Source of the DNA: Xylaria sp. FL1777
Lineage: Eukaryota > Ascomycota > Sordariomycetes > Xylariales > Xylariaceae
DNA length: 64,000 nt
Direction of reading: 5' to 3'
Assembly (NCBI GenBank): GCA_022578965.1
Contig: MU400512.1
Coordinates: 310,001 to 374,000 of the forward strand
Shown: positions 44,442 to 56,399 of the stretch, piece by piece
How the letters are laid out: each line of letters begins with the position of its first letter
How positions within the stretch are numbered: position 1 is the stretch's first letter
The notes under the pieces: model-generated
Databases searched by the model: none
What the model was told of the DNA's origin: nothing
The model's input: the letters and a program-made list of their open reading frames with translations, nothing else
Position numbers and translations under genes: made by a program

Positions 44442-47303
44442 ATGGCTGCTTTTGCCTTGATTGGTCTTGCGAGTAATATATTGCAGTTCGTCCAACTGGG
44501 AACACAGCTGCTATTAGAAGCTCGCGAGCTATACAAGTCTGCTAGCGGCGCTACTGCATTCAACGCTCGGGTGGAGGCTGATACCGAGAGCCTGAAATCA
44601 TTAATGGAGCAGATCCAAACCTCCAAAGTTTCAGTCACTGTTGCAGTTCGTGGGACTAAAGCCGAACGACAGTTACTCGACTCTGCAAAATCGTGTACCG
44701 AGGTAGCGGACAAGCTCCTAGACTTGCTTGAAGCATCCAAAGTCAAAAACTCTAGCAGCTCTCGACTAAGAGCGATCAAGCAAGCATTCAACAATGAGTC
44801 CACGCGCGACCAAGTGACTCACTTACAAAAACGCCTGCAAGAGTTGCAAGCTGCGACTATGCTTCGCTTTATCATGGTCTTGAGGTATTGTAATCGAGTC
44901 CATTAGAACTATTATAAGTGCTAATGATGCTTTAGAGATGACCAATCTGCAATCTGTAGATCAATCAACGAGCTCACCATAGTCAACCAACGGCTAGAAG
45001 CGAATACTACAAGCAAGCTGGCTTCTATTCATCATGGCTTGATAAAAATTCAAAACAGGGCTGATGAAGACGTTAAACAAATGACGTCCCTTATCAACAC
45101 TATGCGGAATGAGACCTTGGATGTGCATAAGCAGCAAAAGCTTCTGAAAAGCCTGCAATTCCCAGAGATCAAAATACGACAGGAGTCAGTAAAGGCCGCT
45201 CATGCTAGGACTTTCGAGTGGATTCTTCATGAACACGATTTTGTTAATTGGCTTGAGAATGGCGACGGCATCTATTGGATCAGGGGAAAGGCCGGAAGTG
45301 GAAAGTCAACACTGATGCGCTTCCTCATCGAGAATCCCAAAATGTCCAAGGTGTTGTCAACATGGGCTGGAGGGCGCAAATTAGTATCGGCTAGCCATTT
45401 CTTTTGGAAGGCTGGAACCCCAATGCAAAAGTCACGGGCGGGACTACTTCGCACGCTTCTGTTCCAGATCCTCCGACAGGTCCCAGATCTCATCGAGAAG
45501 CTTTTCCCACTTCGTTGGAAAGAGAGAGACATCGATCTAGACGGATGGTCGGAGAATGAACTTTTTGAAGCTATCAGAATTCTCCCACTCGACGATAGTC
45601 TTCCAGTTCGGTTCTGTTTCTTTATTGATGGCCTCGATGAGTATACCACAGGAGCTGAACGTTATCATGGCGACTACCAAGAACTAATCGACTTGTTGGA
45701 ATCCCTCTCGACGTCGTCCGTTATCAAGCTCTGTGTTTCTAGTCGGCCTTGGACACCATTTGAGAGAGCATTTGGGGATAGTCCAAATAAGCTGCGGCTA
45801 GAGGATTTAACGAAAAATGATATCAAAGCATACGTACAAGATAAATTCCAAAGCAGTCTGCATTTCCAAAAATTTGCAAGAGTTGATCCCAGATGCAGAA
45901 CATTCGACGACCAGATCGTCCAAAAAGCTCAAGGAGTATTTCTCTGGGTATTTCTAGTCATCGAGTCGCTTCTAAAAGGGGTATCGGTTGCTGATGACTT
46001 TGATGACTTACAAAGAAGGCTTGATTCTATACCGGCAGATCTTGAGGAGTTCTTCAAGCATATGCTTGAAACTATCGAACCAGTTTATTGGGAACAGACG
46101 ACGCGCATTTTCCAAGTTACCGTTGATGCTGGGCAGCCACTACCACTTTTGGGATATGAATTGCTCGACCGCGAGAGACAGAAACCGAACTATGCGTTAT
46201 ACCTCTCGATTGATGAAGTTTCAGCCCTCGATATCCAGGAGACTCAAAACAGGACAAAGATCCGTTTAAATTCTCGTTGTCGAGATCTGCTTGAAGTGGT
46301 CCACGATGAAACTGAGAACTCGTTCATGTCTGATAAAGTCGAGTTCTTGCATCGCACGGTTAGAGATTTCTTTGTGGAGAACGATTTTTTATCTGATATG
46401 ATGAAAAAACGGCAGACGAACTTCGACAGTCAAATATCCTTGTGCCGAATCATGTTGGCTTTGGTCAAGATCTTGACTGCCTCGCGAATGGGCAAACCAG
46501 ATGCTAATACATTATTTGGTTTGGTTGATTCACTTATGTACTACGTTCGTATGATTGAGATGGACTTCATCGGTGGCGAGAAGCCTATTCCAGAGCTTAA
46601 AGAGAACCAGAGAGTACACATTGCTCATGAATTATTGGATGAAGTTGATCGAGTCAACACAGATTTAATACCCAATCGGGTCATCCACTGGACAAATATG
46701 AGAGACCCACCACGAGGAATGTACCAAGAATATACCCAGAAGACATTTCTTGCGTCCTGTATCGAAGCAAGATTGCTGTTATACGTCGCCGTGCAGCTTG
46801 ATGCCAACCCTTGGTACATAAGCCAGAAAAAGGGACGGCCACTGCTTGATTATGCTCTACGGCCAACAATCATAAACCCTACAAAGCTGACGAACTTCAA
46901 GGAGGGGCCAGATCTTCCCCTGGTTGAGCTTCTTTTGTCGAAAGGGGCCGATCCTAACAAGCCAATCCACATATACGAGGGTCGGACTCCGTGGAGCTTG
47001 TTCCTCGAAACGTGCGCGCAACACGGCAGCCGGCCCCAGCGTGACTTTTTCGGAAATATAATACCGCTGCAGCAGGATTTTTACGAGACCCTGCATTTGA
47101 TGATTTCGAGCGGCGCGGACAGGAGACGACTTTACTCGCGCAGTGGAGGCGGAAGCTCGGGCGCAAATGTCCTCTTCAAAGCAACTTATCTCCACGAGCT
47201 CGGACTCAGTGGCCAGGAGATTGTTAATCTGAATGCGCTCCTTGCGGCGAAAAGTTCCGAAGATACTCAAGTCTCGTGGCTTTCAAGGCTATGGGGAAAA
47301 TAG
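44442..47303 (+). CDS. NACHT-domain STAND NTPase (fungal NLR-like)
   Basis: The model is join(44442..44884, 44936..47303), 936 aa. The N-terminal about 200 residues are helical and begin AAFALIGLASNILQFVQLG, the pattern of the fungal STAND N-terminal/HeLo-like domain. The NACHT module follows with Walker A GKAGSGKSTLM (about residue 268) and Walker B FFIDGLDEY, then a winged-helix-like segment. The C-terminus has two degenerate ankyrin-like units (VELLLSKGADPNKP and LHLMISSGADRR) rather than a long repeat array. Fungal NLR-like proteins sense non-self or intracellular cues and trigger cell death or defence. It is flanked on both sides by membrane-protein genes. The short C-terminal sensor suggests loss of repeats or a different ligand domain. 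Confidence 0.88.
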
Positions 47304-47505
47304 GGGGGGGGGATGATGAGAAAATTGATATGCGAGGTCGCAACAAAGGAATTGACAACTTATCGTCAAGGCTCTTCTCGATTCTCCGCATGCATGCGCA
47401 TTTTCTAGTAGACCGACCTTGATTTTTTTCATTAACGTAGAGTTTAATAACATCACTAGATAGCTAGCAGGATGTTAACATTGGTTTAAACCCATATGCA
47501 CCGAT

Positions 47506-49080
47506 TCAAAGCTCTTTTACTTTATTTCTCCGTACTTTCAATTTAGTTCCCCGGACAGACGCCCGCCCATGAGGCTCCTGAGTCGTGGCTTGTGTGAGCA
47601 CGAGCAATGATCCAGCTGATGCTATTGAACCCAGGAAGGCGACTAGGGCACTGTAGCAGGTATTCACGTAGGTGTATATCGCGATCGAGGTGATAGCCGT
47701 GATAACACCTACAGCGAAAGACAACCAGAAGATAGTTCGTGTCCGCTCCAAGCTGTGATGCTTCAGAAGAGGCATGGCAGTCTCCAGACTACCGAGGACA
47801 AACATCACATTGCTCTGGCAAAGATACCAGAAGTCGGCATCCGCAAAGCTACCCGTCTTGTTCTCTGCCCACGATATGGCAAATCCCTTACAGAAGAAGG
47901 TTGTGGAGAGGATGAGAAACCCGAATACAAGACCAATGAGTGTTGATGTCTATTGAGATTCCGTTAGTCAATACACGTAAGTAGTGCTGCTTTTGAGACA
48001 GCCTTCGGTGAGTATATTGTACCTCGCTTGACTTGTTAATAATAAGTTCTCTATCAAGAGTTAATCCAGTTTCACTCCTAGTCGGTGGTTCGTTTATCAA
48101 ATCGTCATTTAGGTCTTCAAGGTCGATGGTAGTTCCAAACAGTACACTGTCGAGGAGCTCTAACCGCTGTTCAATACCCTCAATGACAACTTGAACTGCT
48201 GCTTGGTCTTTGGGATCTAGATTGGGGACCCCCTCGTTGATTTTTCTGATCTTTCGGCGACAGACCACAGTAGCGTGGGTTAACGCATAAAGTATCCCGT
48301 TGGCACTCATGTAGTTGGGATGGCTGTGCCTCCAGTCCATGAACGATTTGATCATGAACTCCCAATACGGTATCTCCAGCGCGTCCTGCAGATATTCTAT
48401 CTTGTCCTGGTCACTTCTGAGCCGGGGGCGATACTCCACCCATTCTGTGGTCTCACTTGTGCATTCCCAGGTAGCCAATACGGATTCGCAGAATTTGCCC
48501 AGCTCTCCGGTATATGAGCAGCTGGACGGTTTTCGTCGTTGGACAGACTCTCGGGCATGATCGAGAAGCTTACTAACTGCTTTGCGATCGTCGGAATATC
48601 CAGCTGTCTGGAAGTATTCGGCGAAGCCACGATCAAGATACTCGATATCAGCAGCTATCTTAGTCAGCTGCACTCGAACTTTGCGGTCCTTGATACCGAC
48701 ATATGGATGAAAGCGGGGGGTATTCGGGATCGCTCCCTTGGTCTGCGCAGATTTAGAAGCCGATAGACATCGATCAAACAATTTCAACTCACAGATCGAG
48801 CAGCTCGAAATGTGTCTCTATCGTCAGGCACAGCGGATGACAGTGCCCCTCCGGTAGCGAAGATTGAACGGTATCGCAAAGTACCCCCATTCTGTGAATT
48901 ATCTGCCTCCTTTGGCTTAGAGAGGTCTAAAGCTGTAGTTCCAAAATCATCTAATCGCAGGCCCTGAATCGAGCCGTTCTCGTCTGTGGCGTCGCGGGAA
49001 TCCAAGAATAGAGGTCGGCCGTTGTTGCTAGTATCAGTTCCACCGTCTCCAAATAGATTCCTCGTTTGGCTCGACATCAT
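47506..49080 (-). CDS. Multi-pass membrane protein with helical N-terminal domain, unknown
   Basis: The model is complement(join(47506..47949, 48023..48742, 48793..49080)), 483 aa, all phases consistent. Residues 1-96 are polar and Asn/Asp/Ser-rich. Residues about 97-335 form a soluble, mostly helical domain (VRVQLTKIAADIEYLDRGFAEYF, WEFMIKSFMDWRHSHPNY). The C-terminal third has about four transmembrane helices (LIGLVFGFLILSTTFF, FWYLCQSNVMFVLGSLETAM, IFWLSFAVGVITAITSIAIY, YSALVAFLGSIASAGSLLVL). It is convergent with the NACHT gene, 202 bp apart. I do not recognise the family; a membrane effector or channel paired with the NLR is speculation. Confidence 0.72.
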
Positions 49081-50007
49081 CTCTTGTATAAAATTTCAAA
49101 TTCTTAGGAGATAGAAGCTTATGAAAGTAAAATGATTTGGAGTGTAAAGGCAAAATTTAAAACTCTCCAGCATACCTAAGAGGACTTTAATTTCGAGCCT
49201 GCTTAACTTATGTCCCCAAGCTGACTTATCTAGTGAGAGTGCTTGCATGAAGAGGGTCCAATCGCTGAATAGCCCTCCATACCAAGCCCCTGCTACGTCA
49301 CTCTAGGCTGTGCTTTTCCTGCATTGGTACGTAGGTTGTGTTGTATTTTATCTGTCTGTAGTTGTAGGATCGATGGAAACTCGTACTGTGGCTACTGTGT
49401 ACAGAAGACTACCTATATATTTATCGTTTGGCCGCACAACTTTCTGCTACTCGAGATGTATCATTTAGGTATTCCAGCATCTTCCGTGAGGCATTATGTC
49501 TCCCTCCGGTTGACTTGCCGTGCTGATGTAGGGTAGTTTGCCTTAAACTTAATCCAGTATAGGAGGCCTCTGTTGGCAGCCACGGCCTAGCTTATGTATG
49601 TATATCACCTCTACAACAACAATACATTCACACAATGGCAAAGCCTCACAGCCTCGAACTTCTTTTGCGTGATGTCACGATGTATTCGGAAAGTTCATGA
49701 TCGTAGGCGCTGTATCTCGTCAATTTAACTAGCTTAACTCTTCTGAAGCAGTCATCTGTCTGTTAATTGTATAATAAATAGCTCAATGTTGAGGCTGTAC
49801 GGACAAACCTCAACTCCTCTTTCGTCCATTCAATGTCATGGCAGCCGCACAGTTGGAAGACTTCAACATATCGAACTTCTGAAATTATACAACAAGTGAG
49901 CACATCTTCAAATCACTGACACTCCAGGGAGACACTGAGCCAGGCTAAGGATAGATATGAATTAATTAGCTAAAGTGTACGTAGGTTGGGGTCCAAAGTC
50001 TGCAATA

Positions 50008-50260
50008 GCCTAGACAATTGAATACAGTGCATTTTATTTACTACCTACAGTAGGTTTTTCCTAATTAGGAAAGACTTCGATGTCATGCTAGACCGCTAGT
50101 AGTTTGGCAGGTTCCGTTTCGGCTTAAGAACAGTCCGTCAAGTAGAAAATATATCAGAGTCGGGTCGCTAACGGTCTAGTACAAAATTAAAAGCCTTTCC
50201 TAATTAGGAAGCTTTTACTGTAAGCAGTAAATAAAATACACTGTATTCAATTGTCTAGGC
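50008..50260. mobile_element. MITE with long terminal inverted repeats and TA target site
   Basis: The left arm begins GCCTAGACAATTGAATACAG and matches, in reverse complement, the right end through CTGTATTCAATTGTCTAGGC. Similarity continues inward for roughly 85 bp, including a CCTAATTAGGAAAG motif and AGACCG. TA dinucleotides flank the element at 50006-50007 and 50261-50262. There is no ORF. This fits a Tc1/mariner-type miniature element of 253 bp mobilised in trans. Confidence 0.85.
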
Positions 50261-50262
50261 TA

Positions 50263-50733
50263 TGTGAGGGCTTGGAACCGAGAACTTGATTCTATTCAGA
50301 ATACAATAATCTACCGTATATACCCAACAAACACTTAATGGCCACCGTTGCCAAGATTTCTTCACATACATGAAAAATTAGTTATGTGATGATATTAAGA
50401 GCGCACTGGCTTAGTTTTAAACCTTCAATCTAGCTGGGATAAGCTTGGTTACTCATGGCCAGTGCCGTGTCGCCAAGCAATCTTGGCAACGGTGGCCATT
50501 AAGTGTGTGCCCCAAAAACCGAGGCGATTAAGTGTTTGTTGGGTCTACAATTGGTTCGGCCTTCCTAACCTCCGGGGCCCGCCAATATGTCTCAGATAAG
50601 CGAGGGCTGAATAGCTTCACTTCTGGATACCCGAGACAGTCTCAATAGATCTCAGTTCAGCGTAGTACGGTCCAGGCGTCTCATCGAACTTCGTATCTGG
50701 GTATCGTATAGGGGGTTCAGCGCGTTCAGCGTG
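50263..50733 (+). repeat. Dispersed LTR-like repeat, copy B, interrupted
   Basis: Starts TGTGAGGG, immediately after the MITE's TA, and matches copy A at 11588-11903 in two blocks (50263-50312 and 50548-50733). Between them lies a second MITE. Relative to copy A, a middle segment of roughly 70 bp is also absent. Confidence 0.65.
50321..50545. mobile_element. Second MITE nested in the LTR-like repeat
   Basis: Ends carry the inverted repeat ACCCAACAAACACTTAAT and its complement, ATTAAGTGTTTGTTGGGT. An inner pair of about 24 bp (TTAATGGCCACCGTTGCCAA at 50335 onward, and its complement at about 50481-50504) extends the hairpin. TA flanks lie at 50319-50320 and 50546-50547. No ORF. Unrelated in sequence to the neighbouring MITE. 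Confidence 0.8.
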
Positions 50734-51128
50734 TGTGACAGTGTAAGCCTTTCTATAATTTTCTGTAGAGGCTACCTATTTCTCATGAGGATACCAATAG
50801 TTGTCGCGTAGGTATAGATATACCGTTGTTGCACTGATAGCAATAACATCTAAAATAACGGCGTAGTTTTGCGTGACAATAGTGCATTTTGACTTGTACA
50901 TTATTCATCAAGCGAAGCGTCGTCAACAGCCGTGGAGATGGTAATTAGGAGAGGAGACATATTTTTTTTTCTTTGTGACATACTAGGTTCTAACTAGTTA
51001 TTTGCGGCTTAGTCAAGTTGATATATAACCCCCTTTTTTGAATTGACACAAGATCCTTCATTTCGTCTTTAATGTCTTTGATGTTTGTGATGTCATGGTG
51101 AGTTATACTCGAGCTATCTATGCATTTC

Positions 51129-52480
51129 TCATTGGTTTAGAGAAGGTGCGCCAGAAGATCCAGTCTGAGAAGAACGCCTTTCCGCTGTCCGGCATTTGCA
51201 ATCAATAACAAGGCGGCCATCGTGCGTATGGTAGAAGGCGTTGAGTGGATCAAGTTGGTTAGTGAATAAGCTCGGAGTAGGAGCTTTTCCATCAGGGGAG
51301 CTGTTCGAAATTTGACGTAGGTCACGCCTGAAGCCAACTAGCGTTGAAGAATCCATGCCAGACAACACATGGGATAAAAACTTGGGGTGAGATGATAGAA
51401 TATCTCGGTACTTTGACATGGAGTGATGTTTGTAGCCCAGGGCTATAGCATGATCAATAATGAAGCGCTGAAGCGTACCCGACGTTTGAAAACCTGCAAA
51501 CGCGAGGCCAATATGACAATCTGGTACATAGAGGCGACGCAACTGCGCCTCGCCATATTGGAATGCATCTATAGCATCATTGAACAAAGGTTCCCATTTG
51601 TACTTCTGTGCAAAAATCGCGAGTTTGAGAAGTACTGTGATATCTAGGGTTAGCGATTCTCATACTAGAAAGACTTCGTAGGTAGATTGGGAACATGTAT
51701 CACTCGTTAAAAGAGAATGCTAATCTGATAAAGAGTCTTTCTTAGAAGTAAGAGGATCTCAAATCAAGACCCCGAAGGTGAACTCACATATTTGCCCCTT
51801 TTCGGCAGTTTCTGCTGCTTCATCGGGTATGCAACACGGAAGAGTCAAGCGACTTAGAGTTGAAGGATGCTCCTCGCACGTTCCATCTGCAGGATGTGCC
51901 TGATTACTTGTTGTGTTCTCTGAATGGCTACGGGGATACTCGATGGTTTTATCTTGGCCCACCTGAGGACTACTCATCGTTGCTGTAAAGTGAAGTCGTA
52001 GTTCCTCGATTGAAAACTCTCCGTATTGGGGTTTGGCTGTGATAGTTTGGAAATGTTCGGGAATGGGAGCACCTATATGATAATGAACGAAAGGGGCAAA
52101 CTGGTCGGCATTTGGGAGATCAAGATCTTCATCTAATATGTGCAAATTGAACCATCTTGCAAGGTTTCTGACGCGGGGCAGGGGTGTTTTATACGCCCAA
52201 TTCACAACCAGATTGAAAACATCGGCGTCCCAATGTGGTACGTAGGCTTTAGTCCCAGGGACTGATATAATCGATGCTGCCAGGGGACCCAAGAGTCGCA
52301 GAGGGACTTGGAAAGCCCGAAGTTTGTCGCCGACTTGAATGGTGACTATTTGCTGCTGGTTCTTGTTGCTGATATGAGTCAGTGTGGTCCTTGGCGGATT
52401 AAAAACAACGAAGAGAGGAAGATAAACAGAATTACCTACCTATTGACCGACATATCCTCTACATGGCCGAAGGAATCCAT
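51129..52480 (-). CDS. Fungal BTB/POZ-like protein 2
   Basis: The model is complement(join(51129..51643, 51788..52368, 52440..52480)), 378 aa. Exon 1 (MDSFGHVEDMSVN) joins to the BTB core QQQIVTIQVGDKLRAFQVPL, then DADVFNLVVNWAYKTPLP. A Ser/Thr/Pro-rich insert at about residues 120-200 is absent from paralogue 1. The helical half (LLKLAIFAQKYKWEPLFNDA, IDAFQYGEAQLRRL) and the C-terminal FYHTHDGRLVIDCKC correspond to the same parts of the gene at 41614-42612. Function unknown; possibly a ubiquitin-ligase adaptor. The insert and sequence divergence imply an old duplication. Confidence 0.8.
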
Positions 52481-53750
52481 AGTGACCACGAGCGTGATTC
52501 TGCGTTGATCAAAAGGTACTATGAATGGGAGAATGTTAAGTCCTTGTTGGATTAGAGGACCAGAAAAGGACAGGGAACAATCACCCTCGGTCTCAACCAG
52601 GCACTCAAGGCCAACAATGGGATGGGTGTATGGAACGGTATCGGTGGCGGTGACTTGAAACTATTTTCTCAATAGCAGGTGTATGTTCTAGATGAGTTAG
52701 GATTGAGATTGACGGTCAGGTCGCATATGGTAGAGAACGGGAGATCAAATCAATAACTTACCATTTGCTTCGATTCCCCAAAAGATAGAGGCAATCCGGG
52801 ACTTATTTGGAAAAGAGGGCAAAGAATTGTCTGACTTGAAGCACCTGCTCGTCTGTTTAGTTGTAGGTATTGTATGTAGCTGGCGATACTCGTAGTGTAT
52901 CAACTTGCGTGGAAGGTGTTGGAGGTCGGCACACCAAATAAATAACTCCAGTAGTCAGTCATATTCTGACCAGAGGATAGATAATGGATATGGATTGCAA
53001 ACAGAGAAAAATAGACCGGTGTCAATCTCGGGTTTCAGTCGTGACTTGTGCACTTGGTACCAAGCTTGTACCAATAGATTCGACTGCATAAGGTACCTAG
53101 GACAGTACATCATAGGTAGACGTTATACTACCTAACTTACGGTGGCCAAGAGAGCCCATGGCTCCGATGTCACTACCTAGGTAGGTAGGGTGTGTATTGA
53201 CATCTTGTAAACAAAATACTTACAACATACTTGCATATTGCAAGACGTGATGTTTATTTGAAACCCCTATACTCCCGCGTGGCATAGTTATTTGCTATTT
53301 TGCACTACAATAGAGGTTTTATCCTATCTTGTGCTCAAAAACTTAATGCCAAAAATTTCTCACAAAAATTACAAAATTGGATAGGTAGGCAGGTCAAGTA
53401 GACATCACTTAATGGCTTTGAGCTGAGGCAGGCTATATTATCTGGTTAATCTGAATCTATGATCTTACGTAATCAACTTGCCCTAACACCACAGCTAGGT
53501 AGCGTAACACAGTGATTTCTTATCTTATCAAGAAAGTGCTTAACGCGTAAAGTCGCGTCTTGACGCGCTTCCATCTATGTACTTGCACCCCTCCAATGTA
53601 TAATACCTGACTTAGGAAACAACCACCACGTTCCAAATCGCCGAAGTTCCGAAATTAGCACTTTAACTTGGATATTAGCTTTCCGGATGACTGCAATTCA
53701 TATTGGCGAAATCTCAAGACACCTGCGAAGCTGCCAAGGTCAAACTCGAA
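52481..53750. other. Intergenic upstream of the primase gene
   Basis: No coding content recognised. TAGGTAGG runs at about 53175-53192 and A+T-rich sequence at about 53210-53390. An ATG at 53687 opens a different frame from the primase and is not used in my model. Confidence 0.5.
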
Positions 53751-55478
53751 ATGGTGGACGCCCTGGCTCCTAATGGCCATGGCCAACAAACTGCAGCTGA
53801 CGATGTTGAGATGGCCGGAACAAATGGTGATGAAAAAAAAGACGTCAAGTTGGAGGACCTATTTGCAGATGTCGATTCCGACGAAGAATTCCCTAGCTCG
53901 AAACAAGACGAGGTCAAGCCTTCGAGCCCTCCCATGGCCCCCTCGTCGCCAGTGTATGCGCCGCCTTGTCCAGCCTCTACCGTTGATGCATAACGGCTTT
54001 CGCTGATCATTGAACTTGAACTAGTGGGAATGGGAACGGTGTAAGCGCCTCGGATCCCGGTGTTATGCGCATGTTCTACCAACGATTGTTTCCTTTCCGC
54101 TACCTCTTCCAATGGCTGAATCACAGCCCAACACCGACCAACGATTTCGGCCACCGCGAGTTTGCCCTCACGATACACGACAACACCGACAATGAGATAT
54201 ACCTCCGATACCAATCCTATCCAACAGCTGACCTGTAAGGCCCAGACTTGTAGTTTTTTTCTTTTCTTTTTTTGCTACCCGAAGTGAATTACCTTGGATT
54301 GACCGTGCTGCCCTCGCAGAATTCGAAAAGATATCATAACAAAACTACCCTCACGTTTCGAAATCGGGCCCGTGTACACAACTAACCCTCGCGACCGTAA
54401 GACGTTACGGAACCAAAACTCCTTTAAGCCTCTCGCGAAGGAACTATGTTTCGATATCGATTTGACAGACTACGACGGCATCCGTACATGTTGCGACAAG
54501 GCCAACATCTGCATAAAATGTTGGCAGTTCATCACCATGGCTATTAAAGTCGTAGACACGGCGCTGAGGGACGACTTTGGCTTTAAGCATATTATGTGGG
54601 TATACTCGGGTCGTCGTGGCGCACACGCCTGGGTCTGCGATAAGAAGGCGCGTATCATGGATGATCAGAAGCGGCGGGCCATCGCGGGGTATCTAGAAGT
54701 GATACGGGGTGGCTCACAAAGCGGGAAGAAGGTCAATTTATGGCGGCCGCTTCACCCACACCTAAGGTATGACATGGATTTCCTACATTCATCGAGCCCA
54801 CATGTAGTAACTGTAAACCAATTAACTAACTCCCCATCAAGCCGGAGTCTCGATATCCTAGCCCCGCACTTCCAAAACGACGTCCTCGAGACCCAAGACC
54901 CCTGGGCTGAAAGCGAACGCGCCGAGCACCTCCTTTCCCTCCTCCCCGACAGGACCCTCAACGAGAGCCTGCGCAAGAAATGGGATTCGTCGCCCGGCCG
55001 CGCGAGCACGTCGAAATGGGCGGACATCGACGCGCTGGCCAAGAGCGGGGCGAGCAAGGGCCTCGACACCCGCGCGCTGCTGGAGGCGAAGCAGGACGTC
55101 GTCCTCGAGTACACGTACCCGCGCCTCGACATCGAGGTCTCCAAGAAGCTGAACCATCTGCTGAAATCTCCCTTCGTCGTGCACCCGGGCACGGGGCGCG
55201 TCTGCGTGCCCATCGACACGAGCAAGCTCGACGAGTTCGACCCCACCGCCGTGCCGACGGTGCAGGAACTGCTCGGCGAGATCGACAGCTGGACGGGCGA
55301 GGACCCTGCTGCTGGTGGTGGTGGAGGTGGAGACGGCAAGACCCCCGCTGATTGGGAGAAGACTAGTCTGAAGCCCTATGTTGAATTCTTCCGCTCCTTT
55401 GTGCTGGCTCTCATGCGCGATGAGCGCGATCCTAAGGTGAAGAGGGAGAGAGAGGAGGGTGAGGGTATGGACTTTTAG
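53751..55478 (+). CDS. pri1: DNA primase small (catalytic) subunit
   Basis: The model is join(53751..53953, 54025..54234, 54320..54766, 54842..55478), 498 aa. The N-terminus is acidic (KLEDLFADVDSDEEFPSS). The catalytic core starts MRMFYQRLFPFRYLFQWLNH and includes HREFAL, the metal-binding acidic motif ELCFDIDLTDYD, the Zn cluster CCDKANICIKCW, and SGRRGAHAWVCD. The enzyme makes RNA primers with Pri2 and DNA polymerase alpha. The 75-nt third intron is in frame and stop-free; removing it restores HPHL-SRSLDIL. Exon 2 could instead start at 54046 (seven residues fewer). The ATG at 53751 is the first in frame, but the N-terminus is poorly conserved. A Gly-rich insert (six Gly) lies near the C-terminus. 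Confidence 0.93.
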
Positions 55479-56399
55479 ACCGGGGCCTTGTGCCTGCGCG
55501 GTGTGGCTTCGCTTTGTATGCGTCTTATGTCATGTCGGTAGATATCGACCGACGCGGGAGTGGCGGTGTGTATTTCCGAATGGGTTTGCGACGGGGGATG
55601 TGGTCTTCCGCCCTCAATTGGAGATGAGTCCCTGGAGTTCGGGACGGTTGGTCAAAGGCAGGATCTATCTATCTGTCAAAGTAGGTAGTGGTGGACGCGG
55701 GTCACCCATTTCAGGGTTGTATATATCATTGTCATTACGGGTTCAACTACATATGAAGCGGGCACCAGAGGTTATAATGAACAAACAAATAAAACATATT
55801 CCACTTAAGCGTAGGATCTGTCTTCGTTCGAAGGCACACGGACGCATCATCTACAGCAATTTTCATATTGATTCGCTTTCTTTTGCTTATCTACGTGTAT
55901 TCCCTGTTCGATGTCTGAGTTAAAGTGGCGGCAATATTGATAGCTGGCCTGAAAATGTCGAGATACCCCATCTCGCAATATCCGATAATGACGTACTCGC
56001 CTATCTGTTTGTCTGTCTGTCTTGTCAAACTATTCGATATGAGAGAGACATGGAAGGTGTTGGTATGTAAATTCTACCGTTACAAACCTCTTCTTCAATA
56101 ATTCTTCCTTTAAGATTATCGATCGCCTACCAGATTGTACTAAAGTAGTGGTAGCGTCGTGATTTGCGGCTTTGAGGCGCATTATAAGAGGAAAAGCCAG
56201 GCGCTAAAATGTTGCCGCCCTGCAACAATAAAATAGATTCGTTGTACACTTGCCTTCTTCGTGGCAAGAGTAGAGAGCTTGTGCAGCTTAGCCGCTGGTC
56301 CCGTCTAATGTTTCTGGCTGGAATCAAGATCCCCTCCTAGATCAGCCTTTCCCAGCACCACCATCAAACAATAGCTGGGCGACTTAGACCGTCATGGGT
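55479..56399. other. Intergenic between convergent genes
   Basis: A 154-codon frame at 55459-55923 (+) overlaps the primase end and has no recognisable content. Nothing else seen. Confidence 0.55.

Larger units (their letters stand above)
49081..51128. other. Intergenic region colonised by mobile-element remnants
   Basis: No gene is seen. It contains a MITE at 50008-50260, an LTR-like repeat at 50263-50733 and a second MITE inside that at 50321-50545, each listed separately. Confidence 0.7.

Noticed and set aside
54752..55339. 195-codon antisense frame in the primase gene
   Set aside because: Shadow frame in GC-rich coding sequence with no recognisable protein features.
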